From assembly GCF_016427555.1 (NCBI RefSeq), contig NZ_JAELVS010000001.1, positions 992,001 through 1,056,000 of the forward strand: a DNA stretch of 64,000 bases, read 5' to 3'. Both the position numbers and the translations under genes were made by a program. This document shows positions 27,659 through 35,279 of the stretch, piece by piece. The stretch comes from Marinobacter litoralis (lineage in GTDB: Bacteria > Pseudomonadota > Gammaproteobacteria > Pseudomonadales > Oleiphilaceae). The stretch's first letter is position 1. Each line of letters opens with the position of its first letter. A model generated the notes under the pieces. It did not search any database. It saw nothing but the letters and a program-made list of their open reading frames with translations, and was not told the DNA's origin.

Positions 27659-28369
27659 ATGAAAGTCATCGTTGCAGACGGCCAGCGTTTTGTGCGCGAG
27701 GGTACAGTATGCCTTCTTCGCAGCCTGATGCCGGGTATCATCGTGGAAGGTGTGGGAACGGGCGTGGACGCTGTCAGCCTGTATACGGACCGCAAACCTC
27801 AGCTTGTTATCACGGAAATGATGCTGCCGGATTTTTCGGGGCTGGAGTTGTGTCGCCGAATTCGTGAGCGTTGGCGCCGGGCCAACATCTTGTTTCTCGC
27901 AGACCTGGATGATGTTGACGTGGTGCGGCATGCACTGGAATCCGGCGCCATGGGATATGTCAGTAAGCAGTGCCGGCCATCGGAACTGCTGGCAGCGTTT
28001 CGCCAGATTTCTGAGGGCGAAACGTATCTGGAGCATCGGCTGGCCACCCGACTGGCACTGGGTCAGTCTGAGGCAGTGAGTCATCGAATCAGAGAAATAA
28101 CCCCGCGGGAGCTGGAAATCCTGATGATGATCGCCAAGGGCCAGTCCAATGAGGGCATCAGTGCTCGCCTGAATATCAGCGCCAAAACGGTTGCCAATCA
28201 TATTGCACTGCTGAAGAACAAATTGCAGATTTCCACACCGTTCGAGCTTTTGCATTTTGCGGTGGAGGCGGGACTGGCCAGCTATGGTCGCGCCGGAAGC
28301 AAGCCGGCGCTCGATACGCACAGTGCGCGCTACCAGTCGGTTGGGCAGCCTGTGCAGCCTTCCATGTAA
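27659..28369 (+). CDS. LuxR-family response regulator with degenerate phosphorylation site
   Basis: A 236-aa protein with receiver (about 1-120) and LuxR helix-turn-helix (about 145-205; I-T-P-R-E-L-E-I-L, with N-I-S-A-K-T-V-A-N-H). The acidic pocket is altered: D7-G8 instead of an Asp pair, E53 (in V-I-T-E-M-M-L-P-D) instead of the phosphoacceptor Asp, A81 where Ser/Thr is usual; K103 is kept. Such a receiver is unlikely to take a phosphate in the usual way, and the Glu may mimic phosphorylation. ATG 27659 follows GAGG. By place it is akin to the ExaE/EraR group. It overlaps the pentapeptide gene tail-to-tail by 40 bases. Confidence 0.85.
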   Translation: MKVIVADGQRFVREGTVCLLRSLMPGIIVEGVGTGVDAVSLYTDRKPQLVITEMMLPDFSGLELCRRIRERWRRANILFLADLDDVDVVRHALESGAMGYVSKQCRPSELLAAFRQISEGETYLEHRLATRLALGQSEAVSHRIREITPRELEILMMIAKGQSNEGISARLNISAKTVANHIALLKNKLQISTPFELLHFAVEAGLASYGRAGSKPALDTHSARYQSVGQPVQPSM

Positions 28370-28980
28370 GTCCCTTCAAAAGTGGCGTAGTGAATTCTTG
28401 TCTGTTTCAGGTTGGCTTCTGACAGGTTGGCGTGCCCGAGTTTGGCCTCCTGCAGGTTCGCCCCGAGCAGGTTGGCTTTGTGGAGATTTGCCTTGGGAAG
28501 CCAGGCAATTTCAAAACTGCTGTAGGCCAGGTCGGTATCGATGAGTTTGGCGCCGGAAAAGCGGGCGAAATCGAAGTTGGCGCCCGTCATGTTGGTACCG
28601 GAGAAGTCCGCGCCCTGGGCGAAGAGGTACTGGCCCTGTGCACCCTGTAGTTTTGCGTTACGCACGTTCGCGCCTCGGACGTTCGCCCTGTATAGGGTAA
28701 CCCGAAAAGCTTGGACGCTTTCAAGATTGGCTCCACCAAGATTGGCACCGCGCAGGTTGGTGTGACTGAGATTGGCCCCGGACAGGTCTGCGCCACTGAA
28801 ATCCGCCAGTTTCAAATCAAGGTTGGAAAGGTCGGCTCCGGAAAGGTTTGCGCCTTTACAAACCGTTTTAGGTTCCAGTTTGCAGCCATTGAATTCCGGC
28901 ACTTTCACCTCAGCCAGATAATCGCCCGCAAAGACTGGCCCGATGAAAGCTGCCAGGCACAGGGTTGTGATCGTTCTCAT
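28330..28980 (-). CDS. Exported pentapeptide-repeat protein
   Basis: A 216-aa protein with a signal peptide (M-R-T-I-T-T-L... cleavage after V-F-A, about residue 18) and about 150 residues of A(D/N)L-x-x repeats forming a right-handed beta-helix, e.g. G-A-N-L-S-G-A-D-L-S, G-A-D-F-S-G. Four cysteines flank the repeats (two near 34/42, two at the C-terminus C-T-G-C). ATG 28980 has GAGAGGA upstream. It follows exaA by 59 bases on the same strand, separated by a perfect hairpin, so it may be cotranscribed. Similar pentapeptide genes occur beside exaA in some pseudomonads; function unknown. Confidence 0.82.
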   Translation of the reverse strand: MRTITTLCLAAFIGPVFAGDYLAEVKVPEFNGCKLEPKTVCKGANLSGADLSNLDLKLADFSGADLSGANLSHTNLRGANLGGANLESVQAFRVTLYRANVRGANVRNAKLQGAQGQYLFAQGADFSGTNMTGANFDFARFSGAKLIDTDLAYSSFEIAWLPKANLHKANLLGANLQEAKLGHANLSEANLKQTRIHYATFEGTYMEGCTGCPTDW

Positions 28981-28997
28981 GATACATCCTCTCACAA

Positions 28998-29025
28998 GCA
29001 TCACCGGCCTGAGTGCCGGTGATGC
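28998..29025 (-). terminator. Perfect hairpin between exaA and the pentapeptide gene
   Basis: An 11-pair stem GCATCACCGGC (28998-29008) with GCCGGTGATGC (29015-29025), loop of six. It lies 14 bases beyond the exaA stop, just before the next gene's leader. On the reverse strand it is followed by TTGTGAG, not a strong U-tract, so partial termination or mRNA 3'-end stabilisation of exaA is more likely than full termination. Confidence 0.6.
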
Positions 29026-29039
29026 ATCCGCCGATTGGT

Positions 29040-30893
29040 TTAGTTGGACGCGGTTGCCCACGAGGGCACCTTGAACACCCAGAACGACCCGCCTTGCGAG
29101 ATAGGCTTAGTTAGCTCGGCCATATCGCCGCCCCAGAGTGGCACCGCGCCACCGTAACCCGAGGCAACGCCAACGTATTGCTCACCGTCCATCTCCCAGG
29201 TCACTGGAGATGAGATGATTCCGGAGCCGGTCTGGAACTTCCAAAGTTCCTCGCCCGTCTCGGCATCGAAGGCTTTAAAGTAGCCATCACCGGTACCGGT
29301 AAAGACCAGGCCGCCTTTGGTGGTGAGCACGCCGGCCCACAACGGCATGGGCTCCTTGTGCTCCCATTCAATCTCGCCGGTAACCGGGTTCATGGCCCGT
29401 AAAATGCCTACGTGGTCGTCGTACATGCGTTTGATGCGGAAGCCTTGGCCAAGATAGGCGGCGCCTTTCTTGTAGCTGACTTCTTCAGTCCAGTAGTCCT
29501 CTTTCCAGTGGTTAGCCGGGATATAGAACAAACCGGTATCCTGACTGTAGGCCATCGGATTCCAGTTTTTGCCGCCAAGGAAGGGGGGAGAAACTTCGAT
29601 GGCTTCGCCTCGGGTTTGACCTTCTGCGACAGGTGGTGGACGTTGTCCAACGGCTTCAACAGGGCGGCCATCGTCTCCGATTCGTTTGGCCCAAGTGATG
29701 TTGTCTACAAACGGGAAGGCTTTCTTGAATTCACCGTTGGCTCTGTCCACAACGTAGAAGAAGCCGTTACGGTCGGCGTGAGCCGTAGCCTTCACGGTTT
29801 CGCCGTTTTCATCGTATTCAAACAGCACCAATTCGTTGTTGCCGGAGAAATCCCAGGCATCGTTCGGGGTATGCTGATAGAACCACTTCACTTCACCTGT
29901 GGTCGGATCAACGCCCACTTGGCCAGAGGTATAGAGGTTGTCGTAGTCCTGAGGGTTGCCGCCGGGAGAAGTGCGCGCCCAGGTGTTCCACGGAGCCGGG
30001 TTACCCGCACCGATGATGATGGTGTTGGTCTCGGCATCAAAGCTGGCGCTTTGCCAGGGGGCACCACCGCCGTGGCTCCAGGCTTCGACTTTTCCGGTTT
30101 CAGAGTTAGGGTCGTCCGGCCAGCTTGGCGCGCGCGGATCACCGGTTGGCGTACTCTTTTTGCCGTTCAGCCGTCCGTAATGACCTTCTACAAACGGCCG
30201 CATCCACACTTCTTCTCCGGTGTCTGGATCGCGCGCAAACAACTTGCCGACCACGCCGAACTCGTCACCGGAAGAGCCGTGAATAAGCAATACTTTGCCG
30301 GTTTTCTGGTCTTTCACCAGCGTTGGTGCACCGGTCATGGTATAGCCGGCTTCGTGATCGGCGAATTTCTCACGCCAGACCACTTTGCCAGTGTCTTTGT
30401 TCAGGGCCACGATTCCAGCGTCCAGTGTGCCGAAGAATACCTTGTCACCAAAAATAGCAGCACCCCTGTTAACCACGTCGCAGCAGGGACGGATGCCCTC
30501 TGGCAGTCGGTGGTTGTATTCCCAGACTTTTTTGCCGGTTCTTGCATCCAGTGCGAAGAGACGTGAATACGATCCGGTGATGTAAATCATGCCGTCATGA
30601 ACCAGAGCCTGGGATTCCTGACCACGCTGTTTCTCGTCCCCGAAAGAAAAAGACCATGCAGGCACCATACGTTCCACATTGTCTTTGTTGATGGTGGACA
30701 TCGGGCTGTAGCGCTGGGCTTTGGGTCCGATGCCGTAGCCGAGCACATCCTGAGTGGTCTGTGCGTCGTTTGCGATGTCTTCCCAGGTAACTTCTTTGGC
30801 ATGGATCTGTGTTGCCAGGCCTGTTGCGCAGCCAAGAGAAAGAGCAAGGCTGATACTTCGCAACAGAGGGCGTTGGTTAAATGTTGTTTTCAT
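29040..30893 (-). CDS. exaA: PQQ-dependent quinoprotein ethanol dehydrogenase
   Basis: A 617-aa periplasmic enzyme oxidising ethanol and other alcohols to aldehydes, passing electrons to cytochrome c550. Signal peptide (about 1-32, ending H-A), eight-bladed propeller, adjacent cysteines C137-C138 of the disulfide ring, and W347-D348 with catalytic D348 in D-A-W-D-F-S-G. Two residues after the Asp stands S350, not the Asp that marks lanthanide enzymes, so a calcium form is expected. No heme motif, so it is the quinoprotein, not quinohaemoprotein, type. Confidence 0.96.
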   Translation of the reverse strand: MKTTFNQRPLLRSISLALSLGCATGLATQIHAKEVTWEDIANDAQTTQDVLGYGIGPKAQRYSPMSTINKDNVERMVPAWSFSFGDEKQRGQESQALVHDGMIYITGSYSRLFALDARTGKKVWEYNHRLPEGIRPCCDVVNRGAAIFGDKVFFGTLDAGIVALNKDTGKVVWREKFADHEAGYTMTGAPTLVKDQKTGKVLLIHGSSGDEFGVVGKLFARDPDTGEEVWMRPFVEGHYGRLNGKKSTPTGDPRAPSWPDDPNSETGKVEAWSHGGGAPWQSASFDAETNTIIIGAGNPAPWNTWARTSPGGNPQDYDNLYTSGQVGVDPTTGEVKWFYQHTPNDAWDFSGNNELVLFEYDENGETVKATAHADRNGFFYVVDRANGEFKKAFPFVDNITWAKRIGDDGRPVEAVGQRPPPVAEGQTRGEAIEVSPPFLGGKNWNPMAYSQDTGLFYIPANHWKEDYWTEEVSYKKGAAYLGQGFRIKRMYDDHVGILRAMNPVTGEIEWEHKEPMPLWAGVLTTKGGLVFTGTGDGYFKAFDAETGEELWKFQTGSGIISSPVTWEMDGEQYVGVASGYGGAVPLWGGDMAELTKPISQGGSFWVFKVPSWATASN

Positions 30894-31257
30894 GACGTTC
30901 CCCTTGGTTGTTGTTGTGACAATCGCTCAATTTTGCGAATTGACGATCGTAGTATTAGCGTCGATCAAGGTCCTGAGCGACGGAGAAAATCACGTGAGAT
31001 TCGGGAAGTTCACGGAGCGATTCGGGAATTCGTCCTGATGCGCTGATATCTATCTGAAAGATAGGGGAGTGTTGAAGCTTACCGGTACCTGCAGTGCTTT
31101 GGCTGCTGGTCGAGAGAGCCACTACCAAGGAACTAGACCCGAACCGCCAAAGTGGAATTCAGAAGGCTTTCCTGATGGTCTTAAAGTGGTTGCATCGCTG
31201 CCTGCAGAACAGGTGGCCCAAGCGAACCACCCAGATGAAAACAAGAGGTAAGCCGAT
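30894..31257. other. Divergent exaA/exaB regulatory region
   Basis: This 364-base gap has no plausible gene. It holds the motif at 31123-31133 and a TTGACGATCG...CGATCAA dyad-like stretch (about 30940-30967). A CAAGGT sequence near 30966 resembles the core of the recurrent motif but not enough to call. Promoters for exaA (reverse) and exaB (forward) must lie here; no clear -35/-10 pair was picked. Confidence 0.6.
31123..31133. promoter_or_regulatory. Recurrent exa/pqq-type motif before exaB
   Basis: TACCAAGGAAC is a full match to TACYAARGWAC, lying 135 bases before exaB in the divergent exaA/exaB region. Confidence 0.6.
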
Positions 31258-31686
31258 ATGTATGCTCTACGTCCTTTGATGAAAGTGATGATGGCTACTG
31301 GACTTATGGCCTGTGCGGCCACTGCAATCGGGCACGGAAACGTCACACCGCAACCCGTTGATACGGGCGACCTGCCCGATCTGGGGCGCGAAGCGCTCAG
31401 CGAAAACCCGTTTCGCGAAGGGAATGAATTCGGCGAGTTGAAAAGCAAAGCCATCGAGGTGGGAGAGAGTGCATACGCGGGAAATTGCGCAGGTTGTCAC
31501 GGTATCGAGGCGCAATCAGGCGGCTTGACGCCAGACCTCAGAGAACTGACCGAGTGGGATGACGGCTATTTTATCGGACGCGTCATGAACGGAACCGATC
31601 GGGGTATGCCGTCCTTCAAAGACAACCTGGGACAAACCGCGATCTGGTCTATCAGAACCTACGTGGAATCGGTTTCTGGGAACTGA
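31258..31686 (+). CDS. exaB: Cytochrome c550, electron acceptor of ethanol dehydrogenase
   Basis: A 142-aa periplasmic monohaem cytochrome. Signal peptide (about 1-25), haem motif C77-A-G-C80-H81 and axial M117 in R-G-M-P-S-F. Homologue of Pseudomonas ExaB, which takes electrons from ExaA. Divergent from exaA and directly upstream of exaC; ATG has an AGAGGT site. Confidence 0.92.
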   Translation: MYALRPLMKVMMATGLMACAATAIGHGNVTPQPVDTGDLPDLGREALSENPFREGNEFGELKSKAIEVGESAYAGNCAGCHGIEAQSGGLTPDLRELTEWDDGYFIGRVMNGTDRGMPSFKDNLGQTAIWSIRTYVESVSGN

Positions 31687-31720
31687 TGCGTAGCGGTATG
31701 AAGGGGCGCTTTGCGTGTAC

Positions 31721-31731
31721 TACCAAGGTAC
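31721..31731. promoter_or_regulatory. Recurrent exa/pqq-type motif before exaC
   Basis: TACCAAGGTAC is a full match to TACYAARGWAC and lies 125 bases before exaC, between exaB and exaC. It suggests exaC has its own activated promoter in addition to read-through from exaB. Confidence 0.62.
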
Positions 31732-31845
31732 CAGTTGTTCCCCTCCATTGACCCATTCACGGGCTGAAACCTGACGATTACATTGGGAACGAGAACGCGA
31801 AAGGCCGCGTTGCCAAGCAACAACCACAACAAAGAGGTCAACGTC

Positions 31846-33366
31846 ATGATCTACGCACAACCCGGTAAAGAAGGCTCCGTTGTTTCATTCAAGTCCCGCT
31901 ATGATAATTACATTGGCGGTGAATGGGTGGCGCCGGTGAAAGGCCAATACTTCGAGAACATCACTCCTGTTACAGGCGATGTTTTCTGCGAAGTCGCGCG
32001 TTCCGGCGCAGAAGATATTGAATTGGCACTGGATGCGGCACATAAGGCGGCCCCGGCTTGGGGTAAGACATCGCCTACCGAACGCTCGAACATCTTGCTG
32101 AAGATCGCGGATCGTATCGAAGCTAATCTGGAAGCGCTGGCCGTTGCAGAAACCTGGGATAACGGCAAAGCCATTCGCGAAACTCTGAATGCCGACATCC
32201 CTCTGGCGGCAGATCATTTCCGTTACTTCGCCGGGTGTCTCCGGGCTCAGGAAGGGCACATGGGGGAGATCGACCAGAACACCGTGGCCTACCATTTTCA
32301 CGAGCCGCTTGGAGTCGTTGGGCAGATTATCCCGTGGAACTTTCCGCTGCTGATGGCCGCCTGGAAATTGGGGCCCTGTCTTGCGGCGGGAAACTGCACC
32401 GTACTTAAACCCGCTGAGCAAACACCGGCCAGCATTCTGGTGCTGATGGACATTATTGGTGATCTGCTACCGCCCGGTGTCATCAATATCGTCAATGGCT
32501 ACGGCATTGAGGCCGGTCAGGCTCTGGCGACCAGCAAGCGCATCGCCAAAATCGCGTTTACCGGGTCCACGCCAGTGGGATCCCATATCCTGAAGTGTGC
32601 GGCGGAAAACATCATTCCTTCGACCGTGGAATTGGGGGGCAAATCGCCGAACATCTACTTCTCAGACGTGATGAAGGCCGAGCCTGAGTTCATTGACAAG
32701 TGCGTTGAAGGGCTGGTGCTTGCGTTCTTTAACCAGGGTGAGATTTGTACTTGCCCATCCCGAGCTTTGGTTCAAGAGGACATGTTCGACGAGTTCATGC
32801 AGAAAGTGGTTGAACGCACTCAATTGATTAAGCGCGGTAACCCGCTGGATACCGAGGTGCAGGTGGGGGCTCAGGCGTCCAAGGAACAGTTCGACAAGAT
32901 TATGTCGTACATGGAAATCGGTCGTCAGGAAGGTGCGCAAGTACTTACCGGTGGTGACCGTGAGCATCTGGAAGGCGAGTTTGACAACGGCTTCTACATT
33001 CAGCCGACTCTGTTCAAGGGCGACAACAAGATGCGGGTGTTCCAAGAGGAAATCTTCGGCCCCGTGGTGGGCGTCACCACCTTCAAAACCGAGGAAGAAG
33101 CACTGGCCATTGCCAACGATACAGAGTTTGGACTGGGTGCCGGCGTCTGGACTCGTGACACCAACCTGGCCTACCGGATGGGGCGCAACATTCAGGCGGG
33201 ACGGGTCTGGATGAACTGTTACCACGCCTATCCGGCTCATGCGGCATTCGGTGGCTACAAAAAGTCTGGCGTTGGTCGTGAAACCCATAAGATGGCACTG
33301 GAACACTACCAGCAAACCAAGTGCATGTTGACCAGCTATGACATTAACCCTCTCGGGTTCTTCTGA
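31846..33366 (+). CDS. exaC: NAD+-dependent aldehyde dehydrogenase ExaC
   Basis: A 506-aa cytosolic aldehyde dehydrogenase converting acetaldehyde to acetate, the second step of ethanol oxidation. Motifs: I-P-W-N-F-P, F-T-G-S-T-x-V-G, E262 in V-E-L-G-G-K-S-P and catalytic C301 in N-Q-G-E-I-C-T-C. Same length as Pseudomonas ExaC. ATG 31846 follows AGAGGT; the longer reading to 31783 is unlikely. A terminator follows. Confidence 0.95.
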   Translation: MIYAQPGKEGSVVSFKSRYDNYIGGEWVAPVKGQYFENITPVTGDVFCEVARSGAEDIELALDAAHKAAPAWGKTSPTERSNILLKIADRIEANLEALAVAETWDNGKAIRETLNADIPLAADHFRYFAGCLRAQEGHMGEIDQNTVAYHFHEPLGVVGQIIPWNFPLLMAAWKLGPCLAAGNCTVLKPAEQTPASILVLMDIIGDLLPPGVINIVNGYGIEAGQALATSKRIAKIAFTGSTPVGSHILKCAAENIIPSTVELGGKSPNIYFSDVMKAEPEFIDKCVEGLVLAFFNQGEICTCPSRALVQEDMFDEFMQKVVERTQLIKRGNPLDTEVQVGAQASKEQFDKIMSYMEIGRQEGAQVLTGGDREHLEGEFDNGFYIQPTLFKGDNKMRVFQEEIFGPVVGVTTFKTEEEALAIANDTEFGLGAGVWTRDTNLAYRMGRNIQAGRVWMNCYHAYPAHAAFGGYKKSGVGRETHKMALEHYQQTKCMLTSYDINPLGFF

Positions 33367-33383
33367 TCGGCAAGCGGTAGTGG

Positions 33384-33410
33384 GGGCCTGTCCATGCAGG
33401 CCCTGTTTTT
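33384..33410 (+). terminator. Rho-independent terminator after exaC
   Basis: Stem GGGCCTG (33384-33390) with CAGGCCC (33397-33403), loop TCCATG, then TGTTTTT. It lies 17 bases past the exaC stop. Confidence 0.85.
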
Positions 33411-33531
33411 GTGTGACCGCACATGGATAGTGCTTTTGATAGGCCCGGCGCCTGCCGGGTAGCTCTCCGGAGCACGGGAATCGAATTGCCTCTGTTTTTG
33501 GCCCCATCCCAGGGCCTTTTTTTTGATTTAA

Positions 33532-33579
33532 TAGACGATCGGTCGTATACTTTTGTTAATTAATTAGACGGTCGGTCTA
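33532..33579. promoter_or_regulatory. Two TetR-type operators before acuR-acuI
   Basis: Two related dyads, TAGACGATCGGTCGTA (33532-33547) and TAGACGGTCGGTCTA (33565-33579), stand 33 bases apart before the TetR gene. The TAGAC...GTCTA form matches operators known for the NemR/AcuR branch of TetR regulators; an A/T-rich stretch with GTATAC and TTAATTAATTAG between them may hold the promoter. Self-repression is expected. Confidence 0.7.
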
Positions 33580-33595
33580 AATTGTGGGAGGGTAT

Positions 33596-34234
33596 GTGAA
33601 TACGGTTCCAGTAAAACGCAAAAGGGGGCGGCCCCCTAAAAGTCAGAACACCGGTTATCAGGACACTCGGCAGGCCCTGATCGGAGTTGGGCTGGCGGCG
33701 TTAACGGAAAAGGGCTATTCCTACACAGGGCTTGATGAGATTTTGCGTCAGGCCAAGGTGCCGAAAGGATCTTTCTATCATTACTTCGACAACAAAGAAG
33801 CTTTTGGAAAAGCGCTCATCGAGGCATATGGCCGGTTTTTCGCAAACAAGCTGGAGCGTTCGTTAACCGACAACACGTTGCCACCGCTGGAAAGAATCCG
33901 CGCGTTTGTGGAAGGGGCGAAGGCCGGTATGGAAAAGTTTGATTTCAGGCGCGGTTGTCTGATCGGAAATATGGGGCAGGAAATGGCGGCGCTGCCTGAA
34001 AGTTTCCGGAACCTGCTTCGTGAGGTCTTTCGGGATTGGGAAGCCCGGATAGCCCGGGTACTGGAAGAAGCCCGTCAGGCGGGCGATATCTCCGAAGATG
34101 TGGTGCCAGAACAGATGGCACAGTTTTTCTGGATTGGTTGGGAAGGCGCGGTGTTGCGTGCCAAGCTCGATCAGTCCCCGCAACCGCTGGAGCAATTTGC
34201 CGATGGTTTTATGGCGTTGGTGCGAGGTGGTTGA
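33596..34234 (+). CDS. acuR: TetR-family regulator, AcuR-like
   Basis: A 212-aa repressor. Basic N-terminus K-R-G-R-P-P, TetR helix-turn-helix (about 22-65; Y-T-G-L-D-E-I-L...V-P-K-G-S-F-Y-H-Y-F), then ligand domain with R-R-G-C-L-I-G-N. Placed directly before acuI, as AcuR (acrylate-responsive) often is. GTG 33596 follows GGGAGG closely (4 bases); GTG 33584 is an alternative. Effector assignment is by context. Confidence 0.75.
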   Translation: MNTVPVKRKRGRPPKSQNTGYQDTRQALIGVGLAALTEKGYSYTGLDEILRQAKVPKGSFYHYFDNKEAFGKALIEAYGRFFANKLERSLTDNTLPPLERIRAFVEGAKAGMEKFDFRRGCLIGNMGQEMAALPESFRNLLREVFRDWEARIARVLEEARQAGDISEDVVPEQMAQFFWIGWEGAVLRAKLDQSPQPLEQFADGFMALVRGG

Positions 34235-34245
34235 CTCAAGCAGTC

Positions 34246-34257
34246 TGATTTAAATCA
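34246..34257. promoter_or_regulatory. FNR/Anr-like palindrome before acuI
   Basis: The perfect 12-base palindrome TGATTTAAATCA agrees with the TTGAT-N4-ATCAA box at the inner eight positions but not the outer T/A. It is 25 bases before acuI. An Anr site would link the gene to oxygen level; chance is a fair alternative. Confidence 0.35.
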
Positions 34258-34281
34258 CAAAGCAGAATCGTGGGAGGCAAT

Positions 34282-35262
34282 ATGTTTAAAGGTATTTTAA
34301 TCGAAGGCAGCCGGGGCGATCAGCAGGTCTCATTGAAATCCATTGACGAAGCTTGGTTGCCGGACGGTGATGTGACGGTGGATGTCGCCTACAGCACGCT
34401 GAACTACAAGGATGCACTGGCGATTACCGGCACTGCTCCGATAGCGAAATCCTACCCGATGGTGCCTGGTATCGATCTAGCCGGTGTGGTCACCGAGTCA
34501 TCCAATCCGGAGTTCAACGTCGGCGATGAAGTGGTACTCAACGGCTGGGGTGTTGGCGAGAAACATTGGGGTGGTCTTGCCGAAAAGGCGCGCTTGTCAG
34601 GTGATTGGCTGATACCACTCCAGGCTCCATTCACGTCTCGGCAGGCCATGGCTATCGGTACAGCGGGCTATACTGCGATGCTGTGTGTGAATGCTCTGGA
34701 GAAGCACGGCGTTATGCCGGATTCCGGTGACATTCTGGTGACCGGCGCCACCGGCGGTGTTGGAAGTGTTGCCGTCGCGATTTTGGCCAAACTGGGCTAT
34801 TCAGTAACGGCTGTAACCGGTAAGCCGGAAGAAGAGAGTTATCTGCGATCTCTGGGGGCCACACAGATTATGGATAGGGCAGAGCTGAGCGAGCCAGGTA
34901 AGCCCCTGGCCCGGGAAACCTGGGCTGGTGCGATTGATGTTGCAGGCGGGCAGGTTCTGGCCAACGTGTGTGCCGGTATGAAGTACCGGGGCGTGGTTGC
35001 GGCTTGCGGATTGGCTGCAGGTATGGATTTTCCTGCGACGGTTGCGCCTTTCATTTTGCGAGGTGTTACGTTGTGCGGTGTCGATAGTGTAATGGCGCCG
35101 AAAGAAGACCGGCTATACGCCTGGCAGCGGCTGGCACAAGACTTGTCGCCGGAACTGCTGGACAGCATGATCACAGAAGTGCCTTTTGACGAGGCCATCG
35201 AAGCTGCAAGCCAGTTCATGGATGGAACGATCCGAGGGCGAGTGGTGATTCCCGTCGCCTGA
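34282..35262 (+). CDS. acuI: Acrylyl-CoA reductase AcuI (YhdH-type quinone oxidoreductase)
   Basis: A 326-aa medium-chain dehydrogenase of the AcuI/YhdH branch, which reduces acryloyl-CoA to propionyl-CoA with NADPH. Motifs: [19 protein letters not shown], and the nucleotide-binding [10 protein letters not shown]. No zinc motif. ATG 34282 follows GGGAGG. Downstream of an AcuR-like repressor gene, on the same strand. Confidence 0.88.
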   Translation: MFKGILIEGSRGDQQVSLKSIDEAWLPDGDVTVDVAYSTLNYKDALAITGTAPIAKSYPMVPGIDLAGVVTESSNPEFNVGDEVVLNGWGVGEKHWGGLAEKARLSGDWLIPLQAPFTSRQAMAIGTAGYTAMLCVNALEKHGVMPDSGDILVTGATGGVGSVAVAILAKLGYSVTAVTGKPEEESYLRSLGATQIMDRAELSEPGKPLARETWAGAIDVAGGQVLANVCAGMKYRGVVAACGLAAGMDFPATVAPFILRGVTLCGVDSVMAPKEDRLYAWQRLAQDLSPELLDSMITEVPFDEAIEAASQFMDGTIRGRVVIPVA

Positions 35263-35279
35263 TAGCCGCGGTCGCAGGA

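Noticed and set aside
29412..30566. Long forward-strand open frame opposite exaA
   Set aside because: Antisense shadow of a well-supported gene; no family features.
30960..30975. ATCAAGGTCC near exaA as a motif copy
   Set aside because: Only the CAAGGT core agrees; distance and flanks do not fit.
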